Positions 48,189-60,343 are shown, counted from the stretch's first letter. The stretch is 64,000 nucleotides of DNA from an uncultured Eubacteriales bacterium (GCA_949293815.1 CASFEZ010000010.1:1-64000); one strand, 5' to 3'. Numbers and translations are program-made. Notes: a model not told the origin generated them from the letters alone.

Positions 48189-50951
48189 ATGAAAAACCCC
48201 TTTCCCCTCTGGGGTCCTTACGGAAAAAAATATATGGGGCTTTCCCGTATTGTCAAAAATGCTGTCTGCGACGGTGTGCGCTTTGATTTTTGCACGGTGC
48301 CTGCCATTTTCAGCGGGGATATCCGTGTGCCCAACTGTACGCTGCCCTCGGGCTGCCACCCCTGGCGGTGCAGCGCGGACTATTCGCTTATCACCTATCG
48401 CCATGATTTGGAATGGAAAGACCGGGTATACGCCGAGGTTTCCTATGTGCGGTTGACGGACGAGAGCTATCTTGTGCGCACCGAGCTGGTGAACCATTCG
48501 GAATTGATTCAGAATATGCTGGTAAACTATTTTGAATCCATTGAATATCCCGAGCCCGCCTATTGCAGATTGACGCTGCCGGAAAAACACGACATAAAAA
48601 AAGCGACAGCTTACGACAGCTACACCTATGCCAATCCCCGCCCCTGGGACGAGCAGAATGCCGACGGCATGAAAAAAGGCGAATTTGCCGATATCCGCTT
48701 TACCGGCGGATTCGGTCTGGGGGATCGGGCGGGCAAATGGCATATGCCCCACCGGTATATCCCGCCCTTTGGCGCCGAGACCGGGGATCGGCTGCAATTG
48801 ACCATTGACTGTAAACACGATTATGCGGATGCGGTGCTGCTGATTCGCTACCGCACCAGTGATATTCATTACGAACAGGGCAAAATGGTGGGCGTAGCAT
48901 ATATCGATGGCAAAGACCCCGCTGCCTTTATGTTGAACGATACCATTGAACTGGTACTGCCCCCCTGCAAGGAACCGGAGCTTTTTGCCGTGCCTTTGGG
49001 GCAGGTAAAGAAAGGCGCGTTCCCGGTTTCCCTTTGCGCCAAAGGCACCGGCGGGGCGGAATTTGACTTTTTCTGCCTGACGGAAAAGGGCGATTGCGAT
49101 GCCGTAAAAACCGAGATGGTACCCTTTTCCTTTACCCCCGAAATCTCCTGCGAGGAAGCAGACGAAGGCGGTACGCTGACCCGCTGCACCTATCCGGACA
49201 CCGAGGGCGTTTATGTGCTGCGCACCTTTAACAAAAACACCCGCTTCCGCAATATCGAAACCGGTGCGCTGGAGGACTGTATGACGGCGCGGCTGTCCAA
49301 TTCTGACGAAACCTTTGACGATGTGACCGAGAGCTTTACCGGCGCTTTTTCCAGAAAACACAGCGACGACGGATTTTTCCGCAATACGATTGTACATACC
49401 CTGTTTGTGCAGCCCGGACAGAATCATATCGAATACGCGGTGCTGTCCAACGGGGACACGACTTATCTTTCCGAGGCGGAATATGAAGCAATCTATCAAA
49501 AGACCCTTACCGAAAACCCGACCCTTGCGTATAACAAGGAGGGCGCGCCTTACCGGCTGAGCACGGAAATTTTGAAATCCACCGTGCTGACCAACGCGGT
49601 TTATCCCATTTACAAACACGGGGAAAATATCATTCACCATACCCCGGGCAAGCGCTGGGACTGTTTATACACCTGGGATTCGGGCTTTATCGGTCTCGGG
49701 ATGCTGGAATGGGCGCCGCCCTTTGCCGCATACAGCCTGGAAACCTATTTGAGCGACGAGGACAACCCGGACTACGCCTTTTTGCACCACGGCTCGCCGG
49801 TGCCGGTACAGATGTATCTGTATTTGGAAATGCTCAAACGCGCCGGCGACAAAACCGCCCTTTACAAAGACTATCCGCGCCTGAAGCTGTACTATGACTT
49901 TCTGGCGGGTAAAATCCGCGGCTCCACCACCGCCAAATTCAAAAGCGGGCTTACCACCACCTACGATTATTTTTATTCGTCCAGCGGCATGGACGACTAC
50001 CCGGCGCAGGTGGCAATGATGAACCGGAATCTGCGGGATACCGCCGCGCCGGTAATTTCCTCTTCGCAGCTGATTCGCAGCGCGAAAATTCTGCGTATGG
50101 TCGCTGTGAAAACCGGCAGGGAAGCGGATGCAAAAACCTATACCGAGGATATTGAAAAACTGACCGATGCGCTGAACCGCTATGCCTGGGACGAGGAAAG
50201 CGGTTATTACGGCTATGTGCTGCACGATGCGGCATACAACCCTACCGGCGAGCTTTTGCGCACCGCGGACGGAGAGAACCTGAACAAGGGGCTGGACGGC
50301 ATTTATCCGCTGATTGCCGCCGTCTGTGATGAAAAACAGCAGAAAGCTATTCTTTCCCATCTGAAAAACGAAAAGGAAATGCTTTCGCCCTACGGCATCA
50401 GCGCGGTGGACCAGAGCGCGGGATATTACAAGGTCAACGGCTACTGGAACGGCAATATCTGGTTTCCCCACCAGTGGTTTATCTGGAAAAGCATGCTCGA
50501 CAGCGGCGAGGGGGATTTCGCCTTTGAAATTGCCCGTCGCGCCCTGAATATATGGAAACGGGAAGTGGATTATTCCTACTACACCTTTGAAATGGTCAAT
50601 GTCGTTACCGGCCGGGGCGGCTGGTTCCACAATTTCGGCGGTCTGTCCACCCCAATCGGCATCTGGGCAGACGCCTATTACCGCCCCGGTACCCTGACCA
50701 CGGGCTTTGACACCTGGGTGGACAGCGCGGACTTTTCAGACGACAAAAAAGCCCTCACCGCCCGCCTTACCTCCTTTGCGCCGGGAAAACCCGCCGTTAT
50801 CCTCGCGATATTAAACGAAGAAGCGGCGCCGTTATGTGTTTTGATAGACGGCGAACCCGTATCCTTTACAGAGCGGTTCCCCGGAACGGCGGAAATCTGC
50901 TGGACGCCGCCGGACAGGGAAATACACACATTGCGCATCACCTCCAAATAG
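48189..50951 (+). CDS. Large (alpha/alpha)6-barrel glycoside hydrolase (GH63/MGH1-like)
   Basis: 920 residues from the ATG at 48189 (AAAAGAAGGATGTTAAA; an ATG at 48180 and the longer frame into the repeat are rejected). The N-terminal ~450 residues are beta-sandwich-like. The C-terminal half is an (alpha/alpha)6 barrel: LYTWDSGFIGLGMLEW (about 495), GMDDYPAQ, LDGIYPLIAAVCDEKQQ, YWNGNIWFPHQWFIWKSM (about 750) and FHNFGGLSTPIGIWADAYY. Such motifs occur in GH63 alpha-glucosidases and related MGH1-like enzymes; the paired catalytic acids would be in WDSG and the C-terminal loop. No signal peptide. Substrate unknown. Confidence 0.7.
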   Translation: MKNPFPLWGPYGKKYMGLSRIVKNAVCDGVRFDFCTVPAIFSGDIRVPNCTLPSGCHPWRCSADYSLITYRHDLEWKDRVYAEVSYVRLTDESYLVRTELVNHSELIQNMLVNYFESIEYPEPAYCRLTLPEKHDIKKATAYDSYTYANPRPWDEQNADGMKKGEFADIRFTGGFGLGDRAGKWHMPHRYIPPFGAETGDRLQLTIDCKHDYADAVLLIRYRTSDIHYEQGKMVGVAYIDGKDPAAFMLNDTIELVLPPCKEPELFAVPLGQVKKGAFPVSLCAKGTGGAEFDFFCLTEKGDCDAVKTEMVPFSFTPEISCEEADEGGTLTRCTYPDTEGVYVLRTFNKNTRFRNIETGALEDCMTARLSNSDETFDDVTESFTGAFSRKHSDDGFFRNTIVHTLFVQPGQNHIEYAVLSNGDTTYLSEAEYEAIYQKTLTENPTLAYNKEGAPYRLSTEILKSTVLTNAVYPIYKHGENIIHHTPGKRWDCLYTWDSGFIGLGMLEWAPPFAAYSLETYLSDEDNPDYAFLHHGSPVPVQMYLYLEMLKRAGDKTALYKDYPRLKLYYDFLAGKIRGSTTAKFKSGLTTTYDYFYSSSGMDDYPAQVAMMNRNLRDTAAPVISSSQLIRSAKILRMVAVKTGREADAKTYTEDIEKLTDALNRYAWDEESGYYGYVLHDAAYNPTGELLRTADGENLNKGLDGIYPLIAAVCDEKQQKAILSHLKNEKEMLSPYGISAVDQSAGYYKVNGYWNGNIWFPHQWFIWKSMLDSGEGDFAFEIARRALNIWKREVDYSYYTFEMVNVVTGRGGWFHNFGGLSTPIGIWADAYYRPGTLTTGFDTWVDSADFSDDKKALTARLTSFAPGKPAVILAILNEEAAPLCVLIDGEPVSFTERFPGTAEICWTPPDREIHTLRITSK

Positions 50952-50958
50952 CTCCTGC

Positions 50959-51003
50959 AACTCCCGGATTTTTCCGAAAGGATAAAACCGGGGGTTTTCT
51001 ATT
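50959..51003 (+). terminator. Terminator after the large glycosidase gene
   Basis: CTCCCGG (50961-50967) and CCGGGGG (50988-50994) with one G-T pair, followed by TTTTCTATTTTAT. Confidence 0.65.
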
Positions 51004-51067
51004 TTATCTCGCCTGTATATATAAATATATATAGATTATATATAGATATATAATACATATTTTAGTG

Positions 51068-51096
51068 TTGTATTTTTTCTCAAGCTGTGTTATACT
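51068..51096 (+). promoter_or_regulatory. Promoter of dnaA
   Basis: TTGTAT (51068-51073), 17-bp spacer, TATACT (51091-51096). A DnaA-box-like ATATCGACA on the minus strand (51111-51119) lies at the expected transcription start, suggesting autoregulation. The leader to 51246 is about 145 nt. Confidence 0.65.
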
Positions 51097-51245
51097 GGTA
51101 AAAGCGTATGTGTCGATATTTTTGCCCCTCTATTCGCCTGTATGGCGGCGCTTTCGCGTTTTTTGCCGCCGCTCGATGAAACTATCTTTTTCAAAAAAAT
51201 CGCTGAAAAGCGCTTATTTCGTCTAATATGAGAGGATGGTATAAT

Positions 51246-52559
51246 ATGGAATCCTTCAGCGACCTGTTTGAACAGGTACTGCTGCTTTGCAAAGCCGACG
51301 CCGAAATGGCGGATGTAACCTTTAATCTTTTTTTCTCTGACCTGAAGCCTGTCAGCTTCGCAAACGATACCGCCTATTTGGAAACCACATCTGATTTTAA
51401 GCTGGATATATTAAAAAGCAAGTACGCCGAGCTGATGAAAGCCAACTTTCAGCGGCTGCTGGGCTTTCCGGTGGAAATTGAAATCACCGTAAAATCCCCG
51501 AAAAAAGAGGAGGAAGAGCAGCCGAAGCCTGCGTTTCAGCCGGAGAACCGGGATAAATATACCTTTGAAAATTTCGTTGTCGGTTCGGGCAATAAATTTG
51601 CCTACGCCGCCTGCCAGCGGGTGGCAAAGGACCCGGGCATGATTTATAACCCCCTGTTTATCTACGGCCGCTCCGGTTTGGGCAAAACCCATTTGCTCAT
51701 GGCGACCCAGCGGGAAATTATACAAAACAACCCAGACGCCAATATCATTTATACCACCAGCGAAAACTTTACCAACGATATGGTCAGCTTCCTGGCGCAG
51801 AAAAATATGGAGGAGTTCCACAACAAATACCGCAGCGTGGATGTGCTGCTGATTGACGATGTACAGTTTTTGCAGAATAAAATGTCCTTTCAGGAGGAGT
51901 TTTTCCACACCTTCAACGCGCTGACACAGCTGAACAAGCAGGTTATTTTAACCTCCGACCGTCCGCCCAAGGAGATTGACACCTTAACCGACCGCCTGCG
52001 GAACCGGTTTGAAAGCGGTCTTCTGGCGGATATCCAGCCGCCGGATATTGAAACCCGTATGGCCATTGTCACGAAAAAAGCGCAGCAGTACGGGCTGAAT
52101 TTATCCCCCCAGATTGTGGAATATATCGCCGAAAAGCTGAAAAACAATATCCGTCAGCTCGAAGGCGCGGTAAAAAAGATTTTTGCCATGAACTCCCTGT
52201 CCGAAACCGACCCGACCTTTGAAATGGCGGAGGAGGCCATTCGGGATGTACAGACCGACAATATGCCCGTAGGCGTCAAAACCGAAAAAATCATTGAATA
52301 CATCGCCGATTTTTACGGGATTACTCCCCAGGATATTACTTCCAACAAAAAGAACGCCAACATCGCCCTGGCCAGACAGGTTACTGTATATGTCCTGCGG
52401 GAAATTACCGGTCAAACCCTGCAAATGATCGGCGCGGCCATCGGCGGAAAAAACCACTCCACCGTTAACTATTCCATCTCGTTGGTGGAAAAGAAAATGC
52501 GCAATGAACCGGCGTTTAAGAATACGGTATTTGAAATTATCAACAATTTACAGGAATAA
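51246..52559 (+). CDS. dnaA: Chromosomal replication initiator DnaA
   Basis: 437 residues from the ATG at 51246 (GAGAGGATGGTATAAT). Domain I: SFSDLFEQVLLLCKADAEMADVTFNLFFSDLKPV. A short domain II is rich in Glu/Lys/Pro (KKEEEEQPKPAFQPENRD). AAA+ domain III: YTFENFVVGSGNKFAYAACQRVA, Walker A GRSGLGKTHLL, Walker B VDVLLIDDVQFLQ, sensor 1 VILTSDRPPKEI. Domain IV ends with the DnaA-box-binding ALARQVTVYVLREITGQTLQMIGAAIGGKNHSTVNYSI. It is slightly short because domain II is short. It opens the canonical dnaA-dnaN-recF-gyrBA block. Confidence 0.98.
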   Translation: MESFSDLFEQVLLLCKADAEMADVTFNLFFSDLKPVSFANDTAYLETTSDFKLDILKSKYAELMKANFQRLLGFPVEIEITVKSPKKEEEEQPKPAFQPENRDKYTFENFVVGSGNKFAYAACQRVAKDPGMIYNPLFIYGRSGLGKTHLLMATQREIIQNNPDANIIYTTSENFTNDMVSFLAQKNMEEFHNKYRSVDVLLIDDVQFLQNKMSFQEEFFHTFNALTQLNKQVILTSDRPPKEIDTLTDRLRNRFESGLLADIQPPDIETRMAIVTKKAQQYGLNLSPQIVEYIAEKLKNNIRQLEGAVKKIFAMNSLSETDPTFEMAEEAIRDVQTDNMPVGVKTEKIIEYIADFYGITPQDITSNKKNANIALARQVTVYVLREITGQTLQMIGAAIGGKNHSTVNYSISLVEKKMRNEPAFKNTVFEIINNLQE

Positions 52560-52609
52560 ATATCCGTTTTTGCCCGTTTATACCGTATACGGTATCGTCA
52601 AGTTATCGG

Positions 52610-52777
52610 TTATCAACATCGGCTTTTCGACATTTTTATCATTTTTCCGAAAAGCGAGATTCTTTTCAACACAGCCGGACAAAGTATCAACATTCCCCGG
52701 CGGCGAATTTTTCCAGCCGAGACACCGGCTTTCGGTTTTTTCGACAAAGCTGCCGGACCCTACTAATACTACTAAAC
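52610..52777 (+). other. Candidate oriC unwinding region: five DnaA boxes and a DnaA-trio run
   Basis: Boxes, all on the plus strand and fitting KTWTCRACA: TTATCAACA (52610-52618), TTTTCGACA (52624-52632), TTTTCAACA (52663-52671), GTATCAACA (52684-52692) and TTTTCGACA (52738-52746). The last is followed by a GC-rich AAGCTGCCGGACC and by CTA-CTA-ATA-CTA-CTA (52760-52774), whose complementary strand read 3' to 5' is GAT-GAT-TAT-GAT-GAT, the DnaA-trio pattern of B. subtilis-type origins. Location between dnaA and dnaN is typical. Confidence 0.8.
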
Positions 52778-52807
52778 CATACCAATTCTTTTAAACGGAG
52801 TGAGAGC

Positions 52808-53923
52808 ATGAAAATCATTTGCAACACGGCGGCATTAACCGAAGCGTGTACCAATGTACAGCGGGCGGTTGCCGCAAAGTCCGTGAATCCCGCGTTAGAG
52901 GGTATTTACCTGAAAACCACCGACCAGGGCGTTGAGCTGAGCGGCTATGATTTGGAAGTGGGTATTACCACCATGCTGGAAGCCGGCGTTGCGGAAAAGG
53001 GCGGCGTGATTGTCAACGCCAAAACCTTTTGCGACATTCTGCGCCATTTGCCGGAAAGCAATGTAAAACTGGAATCCGATGAAAAAAACCGCTGCTTTAT
53101 CCAAAGCGGCGACGCGGAATATACCTTAAACGGCATGGGCGAGGGGGAGTACCCGGAGCTGCCCTATGTGATGGGCGGACAGCCGGTTATTTTTCCTCAA
53201 CTAACATTAAAGGATATGATTCGTCAGGTTATTTTTTCCGTATCCAACGACGACAGCAAAACCGTACATAAAGGCGTAAAATTTGAAATTACCTCCGGTT
53301 ATCTGAAGCTTATAGCGCTGGACGGCTACCGTCTGGCCATTCGGGAAGAGGCCATCGACTATACCGGCGATAACCTTTCCTTTATTGTACCTGCCAAAAC
53401 GCTGAACGAAGTGGTCAAAATCATCGACGACGACAACGGCTATATTTCGGTTCATTTGGATAAAAAACACATTGTATTCGGTTTGAACGGCTATCATATT
53501 GTATCCCGCATTCTGGAGGGGGATTTTCTGGATTACAGCAGCGCGATTCCCAAGGATTTTGAAACCGAAGTCGTGGTAAAAACCCAGGATTTTATCAGCA
53601 GTATCGACCGTATGTCACTGCTGATGGTCGAAAAATTCAAAACCCCGCTGCGCTGTGTGTTTGACGACCAATCCATCCGTTTTTCCAGCACCACCGCCAT
53701 CGGCAGCGCCAGCGACCGTATTCATGCGAAAATCACCGGTCCGGGTGTGGAAAAGGGCTTTAACAGCCGGTATTTATCGGAGGCGTTCCGGGTGATTGAG
53801 TCCGATGAAGCGCTGATTCGGCTGAATACCGCGCAGGCTTCTCCGGCGTGTATTTACCCGGTGAGCGGCACCGGTTTCTTTTATATGATTCTTCCTGTGA
53901 GGCTACCAAATGAAAACGGATAA
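52808..53923 (+). CDS. dnaN: DNA polymerase III beta sliding clamp
   Basis: 371 residues of the usual clamp length. MKIICNTAALTEACTNVQRAVAAKSVNPALEGIYLKTTDQGVELSGYDLEVGI, LRHLPESNVKLES, GYLKLIALDGYRLAIREE and the C-terminal YMILPVRLPNENG (clamp motif near I-L-P-V-R) identify it. It forms the dimeric ring tethering polymerase to DNA. AACGGAGTGAGAGC precedes the ATG, and the next gene overlaps its end by 14 bp. Confidence 0.97.
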   Translation: MKIICNTAALTEACTNVQRAVAAKSVNPALEGIYLKTTDQGVELSGYDLEVGITTMLEAGVAEKGGVIVNAKTFCDILRHLPESNVKLESDEKNRCFIQSGDAEYTLNGMGEGEYPELPYVMGGQPVIFPQLTLKDMIRQVIFSVSNDDSKTVHKGVKFEITSGYLKLIALDGYRLAIREEAIDYTGDNLSFIVPAKTLNEVVKIIDDDNGYISVHLDKKHIVFGLNGYHIVSRILEGDFLDYSSAIPKDFETEVVVKTQDFISSIDRMSLLMVEKFKTPLRCVFDDQSIRFSSTTAIGSASDRIHAKITGPGVEKGFNSRYLSEAFRVIESDEALIRLNTAQASPACIYPVSGTGFFYMILPVRLPNENG

Positions 53924-54188
53924 AAAAATCATTCGCCTGGTCGCCAAGGTGGCGGCGGTACCGGAAACGGTATTAGATATCCAAACAGATTTTATCCGGC
54001 TGGACGCGGCGCTGAAGCTGGCGGGCATTGCCCAGACCGGCGGTCACGCAAAGCTGCTGGTGCAGGACGGCGAAATTTTGATAGACGGCGAGCCTTGTTT
54101 GCAAAGAGGAAAGAAACTGCGGGACGGGGATGCGTTTCGTTTTGAAAACCGCCTGTACCGCATCCGAGCCGCCGGAACCGAGGATTGA
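53910..54188 (+). CDS. yaaA: S4-domain RNA-binding protein YaaA-like
   Basis: 92 residues. FIRLDAALKLAGIAQTGGHAKLLVQDGEILIDGEPCLQRGKKLRDGDAF is the S4 fold with its G-G-x-A-K motif. This small protein sits between dnaN and recF in most Firmicutes, as here. It overlaps dnaN by 14 bp. It has a longer N-terminal lead (MKTDKKIIRLVAKVAAVPETVLDI) than B. subtilis YaaA. RNA binding is assumed from the fold. Confidence 0.85.
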   Translation: MKTDKKIIRLVAKVAAVPETVLDIQTDFIRLDAALKLAGIAQTGGHAKLLVQDGEILIDGEPCLQRGKKLRDGDAFRFENRLYRIRAAGTED

Positions 54189-54212
54189 GAACCGGAGGGA
54201 ATCCGTGGAAGT

Positions 54213-55283
54213 ATGCTGATTCAATCGCTGGAACTGAAAAATTTCAGAAATATCGCGCATCTGTGCTTACAGCCCACCGAGGGCATGAATTTAATTTACG
54301 GCGAAAATGCCCAGGGCAAAACCAATATTATGGAAGCCATTTGGCTTTTCTCCGGCTGCAAGAGCTTTCGCGGCGCAAAGGATAAGGATTTGGTACGGTT
54401 CGGCGAAAAAAAAGCGGAATTGGCGCTCTCCTTTGCGGATGACGGCTATGAAAAAACCGCCGCCATTGAAATTGAAAACCGCCGCGCCGCCTTTTTGGAC
54501 GGTATGGCGCTGTCCTCGCCGGTCAGGCTGATGGGCATGTTTTCGGCGGTTGTGTTTTCGCCGGTGCATTTATCGCTGATTCAGGACGGACCGGCGGCCA
54601 GAAGAAAGTTTCTGGATACCGCCATTTGTCAGCTTTACCCCGCTTATGCGGCGGATTTGGCGGCGTATCACCGTATTTTGCACCAGAGAAATGCCCTGTT
54701 AAAGGAGATTGGCAAAAACGCCGGTCTTTTGGATACGCTGGATATTTGGGATTCCCGTCTTGCGCAGGCGGCGCAGGCGGTAGCAGAAAGACGGGAGGCG
54801 TACGCCCGGCAGCTCGGCGAAGCGGCAGAGGAGATATACGGCGGTGTTTCCGGCGGCGAAAAGCTGGAAATGCGGTACCGCAGCTCCTATGCGGCGAAAG
54901 AAAATTTTTATGAGCTGCTGCTGCACAGCAGAAAAAAAGATTTGCTCTTAGGTTCCACCTCCATAGGTCCGCATCGGGATGATTTGCAGGTGCTTATCAA
55001 CGGCAAACCCGCGCGGCTGTACGGCTCCCAGGGGCAGCAGCGCAGCGCGGCGCTGGCCATGAAAATGGCGGAAAGCCGGGTGCTGCGGCAGGTGAGCGGC
55101 ACAGACCCGGTGCTATTATTGGACGATGTGATGAGCGAGCTGGACGCCAAACGCCAGGCGTATATTTTAAGCAATATACAAACCCGCCAGGTCTTTATCA
55201 CCTGCTGCGACCCGGACACGATTCGCCGGGCGAAGGTGGATAGCAGGTTTTTTATACAGGGTGGGGAGATAAGGAAAGAGTAA
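54213..55283 (+). CDS. recF: Recombination mediator RecF
   Basis: 356 residues of normal length. Walker A is NLIYGENAQGKTNIMEAIWLFSGCKSFRGAKD. The signature region is GPHRDDLQVLINGKPARLYGSQGQQRSAALAMKMAE, and Walker B is PVLLLDDVMSELDAKRQAYILSNI. It works with RecO and RecR to load RecA at gaps. It starts 24 bp after yaaA. The weak GGAGGGAATCCGTGGAAGT upstream is accepted as the ribosome site. The 3' end abuts repeat copy 4. Confidence 0.96.
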   Translation: MLIQSLELKNFRNIAHLCLQPTEGMNLIYGENAQGKTNIMEAIWLFSGCKSFRGAKDKDLVRFGEKKAELALSFADDGYEKTAAIEIENRRAAFLDGMALSSPVRLMGMFSAVVFSPVHLSLIQDGPAARRKFLDTAICQLYPAYAADLAAYHRILHQRNALLKEIGKNAGLLDTLDIWDSRLAQAAQAVAERREAYARQLGEAAEEIYGGVSGGEKLEMRYRSSYAAKENFYELLLHSRKKDLLLGSTSIGPHRDDLQVLINGKPARLYGSQGQQRSAALAMKMAESRVLRQVSGTDPVLLLDDVMSELDAKRQAYILSNIQTRQVFITCCDPDTIRRAKVDSRFFIQGGEIRKE

Positions 55284-55290
55284 GTCTATT

Positions 55291-55500
55291 TGAGAGTGAA
55301 GAGTGGAGAGTGAAGATTCGGACGCCCTGCGGGCGTGAATGGTAGATTGTTTGCAAGTATAGAAAATACCGTGCATATATCTTTCTTCCCTTCAACCCTC
55401 TATCTACCCAATTAAACAAAATTATCTATAATTCAAGGCGAAGCCTTCCATATCTTCACTCTTCACTCTCCACTCTTCACTCTGCGCCGCAAAGCGGCGC
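55291..55500. repeat. Mosaic intergenic repeat, copy 4 (reverse)
   Basis: Reverse orientation relative to copies 1-3: GAGTGAA heptads, ACGCCCTGCGGGCGT, core read backwards (TAGATTGTTTGC ... TATATCTTTCTTCCCTTC ... ATTATCTATAA), AAGGCGAAGCCTT, TTCACTC heptads and final GCGCCGC...GCGGCGC (55484-55500). It has inserted between recF and remB, splitting the usual operon. Confidence 0.85.
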
Positions 55501-55534
55501 CTCAAGTGTAAATTTAGAAGGAAGAAGTGCTAAA

Positions 55535-55804
55535 ATGTACCTCCATCTCGGACAAAACACCGCCGTGCTTTCGCGGGATATTGTGGGTATTTTTGATATG
55601 GATACTTCCACGGTTGCCAAAAATACCCGGGAATACCTGAAAAAAGCCGAGCAGAAAGGGCAGGTTGTCACCGTTTCGTATGAGCTGCCGAAATCCTTTG
55701 TGGTATTAAGCGAAAAAACAAAAAAAGACAACCGGGTCTATATTACGCAAATATCGACCGTCACCTTACATAAACGGTCTGATTTTCCCATAACCCAATA
55801 TTGA
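55535..55804 (+). CDS. remB: Extracellular matrix regulator RemB (YaaB-like, DUF370)
   Basis: 89 residues. MYLHLGQNTAVLSRDIVGIFDMDTSTVAKNTREYLKKAEQKGQVVTVSYELPKSFVVLSEK matches the DUF370/RemB family, and its position between recF and gyrB is that of B. subtilis yaaB. RemA/RemB proteins act on matrix genes in Bacillus; the role in this organism is unproven. GAAGGAAGAAGTGCTAAA precedes the ATG. The gene ends 21 bp before gyrB. Confidence 0.85.
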   Translation: MYLHLGQNTAVLSRDIVGIFDMDTSTVAKNTREYLKKAEQKGQVVTVSYELPKSFVVLSEKTKKDNRVYITQISTVTLHKRSDFPITQY

Positions 55805-57805
<2,001 letters not shown>

Positions 57806-57817
57806 GGAGGGCTAACC

Positions 57818-60343
57818 ATGGACAACGAAAACACCCCTCAGATCATAGAACAAAACGAAACGGGCGGCACCCTTCTGAATATCGATATTGTAAAAGAGAT
57901 GAAAAAGGCGTATCTGGACTATTCCATGACCGTCATCATCTCCCGCGCCCTGCCCGATGTGCGCGACGGCTTAAAGCCGGTTCACCGCCGCATTCTGTAT
58001 ACGATGTATGAAAACAACCTGACCCCGGACAAGGCGTACCGCAAATGCGCGGATACCGTCGGTTCGGTTTTGGGTCGGTACCATCCCCATGGCGACGCTT
58101 CGGTTTATGACGCCATGGTGCGTCTGGCGCAGACCTTTTCCATGCGCTATATTCTGGTGGACGGTCACGGCAACTTCGGTTCGGTAGACGGCGACCCCCC
58201 CGCCGCGTACCGGTACACCGAATCCCGTATGAGCAAAATGAGCCTGGAAATGCTGACGGATATTGACAAGGATACCGTCGATTTCATGCCCAACTACGAC
58301 GACCGCCTGAAAGAGCCCAAGGTTCTGCCCTCTAAATTCCCGAACCTTCTGGTCAACGGCTCCACCGGTATTGCCGTTGGTATGGCGACCAATATTCCGC
58401 CCCATAATCTGCGGGAAGTCATTGACGGCGTGTGCTGCGTGATTGACAATCCGGACGCCACGCTGGAGGATATTATGGAACATATCAAAGGACCGGACTT
58501 CCCGACCTACGGCATTATCATGGGTCGGGCGGGCATTCGCGCCGCCTATGCCACCGGTCGGGGCAAAATTACCCTGCGCGCCCGCACCGAGATTGTGGAA
58601 GCGCGGAATAACCGGTATCAAATTGTGGTAACGGAAATCCCCTATCAGGTCAACAAGGCGAACCTGATCAAAAGCATTGCCGATTTGGTAAAAGAGAAAA
58701 AAATTGAGGGCATTTCCGATATCAACGACTACTCCAACCGCAACGGAATGCATATCTGCATTGACTTAAAGCGGGACGCCAACCCCCAGCTGGTCTTGAA
58801 TCAGCTGTTCTCCTTTTCCCAGCTGCAAATTACCTACGGTATTATTATGCTGGCGATTGTGGACGGCGAGCCGAAAATTCTGACGCTGCGGGATATTATT
58901 GACCATTACATCGACCACCAGTGCAGCGTTATCACCCGCCGCACCCAATTTTACCTGAAAAAAGCCGAAGAACGGGTACATATTCTCGAAGCGCTTTTGC
59001 GGGCGATTGATTTTATTGATGAGATTATTGAGCTGATTAAGGCGTCCGCCAATATTCCGGAAGCCAAGCAGACCCTGATGGAGCGGTACGGGTTCGACGA
59101 AGTGCAGGCGACCCATATTGTGCAGATGCGCCTGGGGCAATTGACCGGACTGGAACAGGAAAAATTACAGACCGAAATGGACGATTTGCAGTCGAAAATT
59201 TCCGATTACCGCGATATTCTTTCCTCCCATGAACGGGTTCTGGGTATTGTAAAAACCGAAGCGCTTGCCATTCGGGAAAAATACGGCGACGACCGCCGCA
59301 CCGAGATTATGAATGTTTCCGGCGAGGTGGAGGATGAGGCGCTGATTCCCGAGGAAACCTGCGTGTATACCCTGACCTCCATGGGCTATATCAAGCGCCA
59401 GCCGCTGGAAAATTACAAACAGCAGCGACGGGGCGGCAAGGGCATGAAAGGCATGTCCCGCCGGGAGGAGGATGTGGCGGATACCATGTTCACCTGTTCT
59501 TCCCATGACCATATCATGTTCTTTACCACCAACGGCAAGGCGTACCGGCTGAAGGGCTATGAAATTCCCGAGGGCAGCCGCCAGAGCAAGGGCATGAATG
59601 TGATAAACCTGCTGCCGTTGGAGCCGGAGGAGAAGATTTCTTCCATGCTCCGCGTTCCCAAGGAGGAAAACGGCGAATATCTTTGTATGGTAACCAAAAA
59701 CGGCATTATCAAGCGCACCGAGCTGGCAAACTTCAACCATATCCGTAAAACCGGCATCATTGCCCTGAACCTGGACGAGGGCGACGAGCTGGCGTGGGTC
59801 AAATTGACCGGCGGCAATGATAATCTGATGATTGGCACCAAAAACGGTATGAGCATCTGCTTTAACGAAACCGATGCCCGTGCCGTGGGCAGAACCGCCC
59901 GGGGTGTCAGAGCCATTACCCTGCGGGAGGGCGACCAGGTGACCGGGCTCTGCGTGTTAAACGAAGGCACGCGGGTGCTGACCGTCAGCGAAACCGGATT
60001 CGGCAGATTGAGCGAAAACAGCGATTACCGCATTCAGTCCCGGGGCGGTCTGGGTCTGAAAAACTACCGCACCGATTTGTACGGTCAAGTGGCGGCGGTG
60101 CGCAGCGTCAGCGAGGAAGAGGACATTATTCTGATCTCCTCTGACGGTATCATTATCCGCATCCCCGCCGCGAGCATCAGCATTTCCCATCGCCCGTCCA
60201 AGGGTGTACGGGTCATGCGCCTGGGCGAGGGGGATAAAGTGGCAACCATCGCCGATGTGCCCCAGGACGAATCCGAGCAGACCGACTCCCTGCCCGAGGA
60301 CGACACCGCGGAAGAAGAAGAAATAATCGAAACAGAAGAATAA
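57818..60343 (+). CDS. gyrA: DNA gyrase subunit A
   Basis: 841 residues. The quinolone-resistance region is [19 protein letters not shown] and the catalytic Tyr lies in [10 protein letters not shown]. The GyrA box [11 protein letters not shown] (about 530) in the C-terminal pinwheel shows it is gyrase, not Topo IV. The C-terminus ends in an acidic tail ([25 protein letters not shown]), which in other gyrases modulates wrapping. AAGGAGGGCTAACC precedes the ATG. Confidence 0.98.
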   Translation: MDNENTPQIIEQNETGGTLLNIDIVKEMKKAYLDYSMTVIISRALPDVRDGLKPVHRRILYTMYENNLTPDKAYRKCADTVGSVLGRYHPHGDASVYDAMVRLAQTFSMRYILVDGHGNFGSVDGDPPAAYRYTESRMSKMSLEMLTDIDKDTVDFMPNYDDRLKEPKVLPSKFPNLLVNGSTGIAVGMATNIPPHNLREVIDGVCCVIDNPDATLEDIMEHIKGPDFPTYGIIMGRAGIRAAYATGRGKITLRARTEIVEARNNRYQIVVTEIPYQVNKANLIKSIADLVKEKKIEGISDINDYSNRNGMHICIDLKRDANPQLVLNQLFSFSQLQITYGIIMLAIVDGEPKILTLRDIIDHYIDHQCSVITRRTQFYLKKAEERVHILEALLRAIDFIDEIIELIKASANIPEAKQTLMERYGFDEVQATHIVQMRLGQLTGLEQEKLQTEMDDLQSKISDYRDILSSHERVLGIVKTEALAIREKYGDDRRTEIMNVSGEVEDEALIPEETCVYTLTSMGYIKRQPLENYKQQRRGGKGMKGMSRREEDVADTMFTCSSHDHIMFFTTNGKAYRLKGYEIPEGSRQSKGMNVINLLPLEPEEKISSMLRVPKEENGEYLCMVTKNGIIKRTELANFNHIRKTGIIALNLDEGDELAWVKLTGGNDNLMIGTKNGMSICFNETDARAVGRTARGVRAITLREGDQVTGLCVLNEGTRVLTVSETGFGRLSENSDYRIQSRGGLGLKNYRTDLYGQVAAVRSVSEEEDIILISSDGIIIRIPAASISISHRPSKGVRVMRLGEGDKVATIADVPQDESEQTDSLPEDDTAEEEEIIETEE

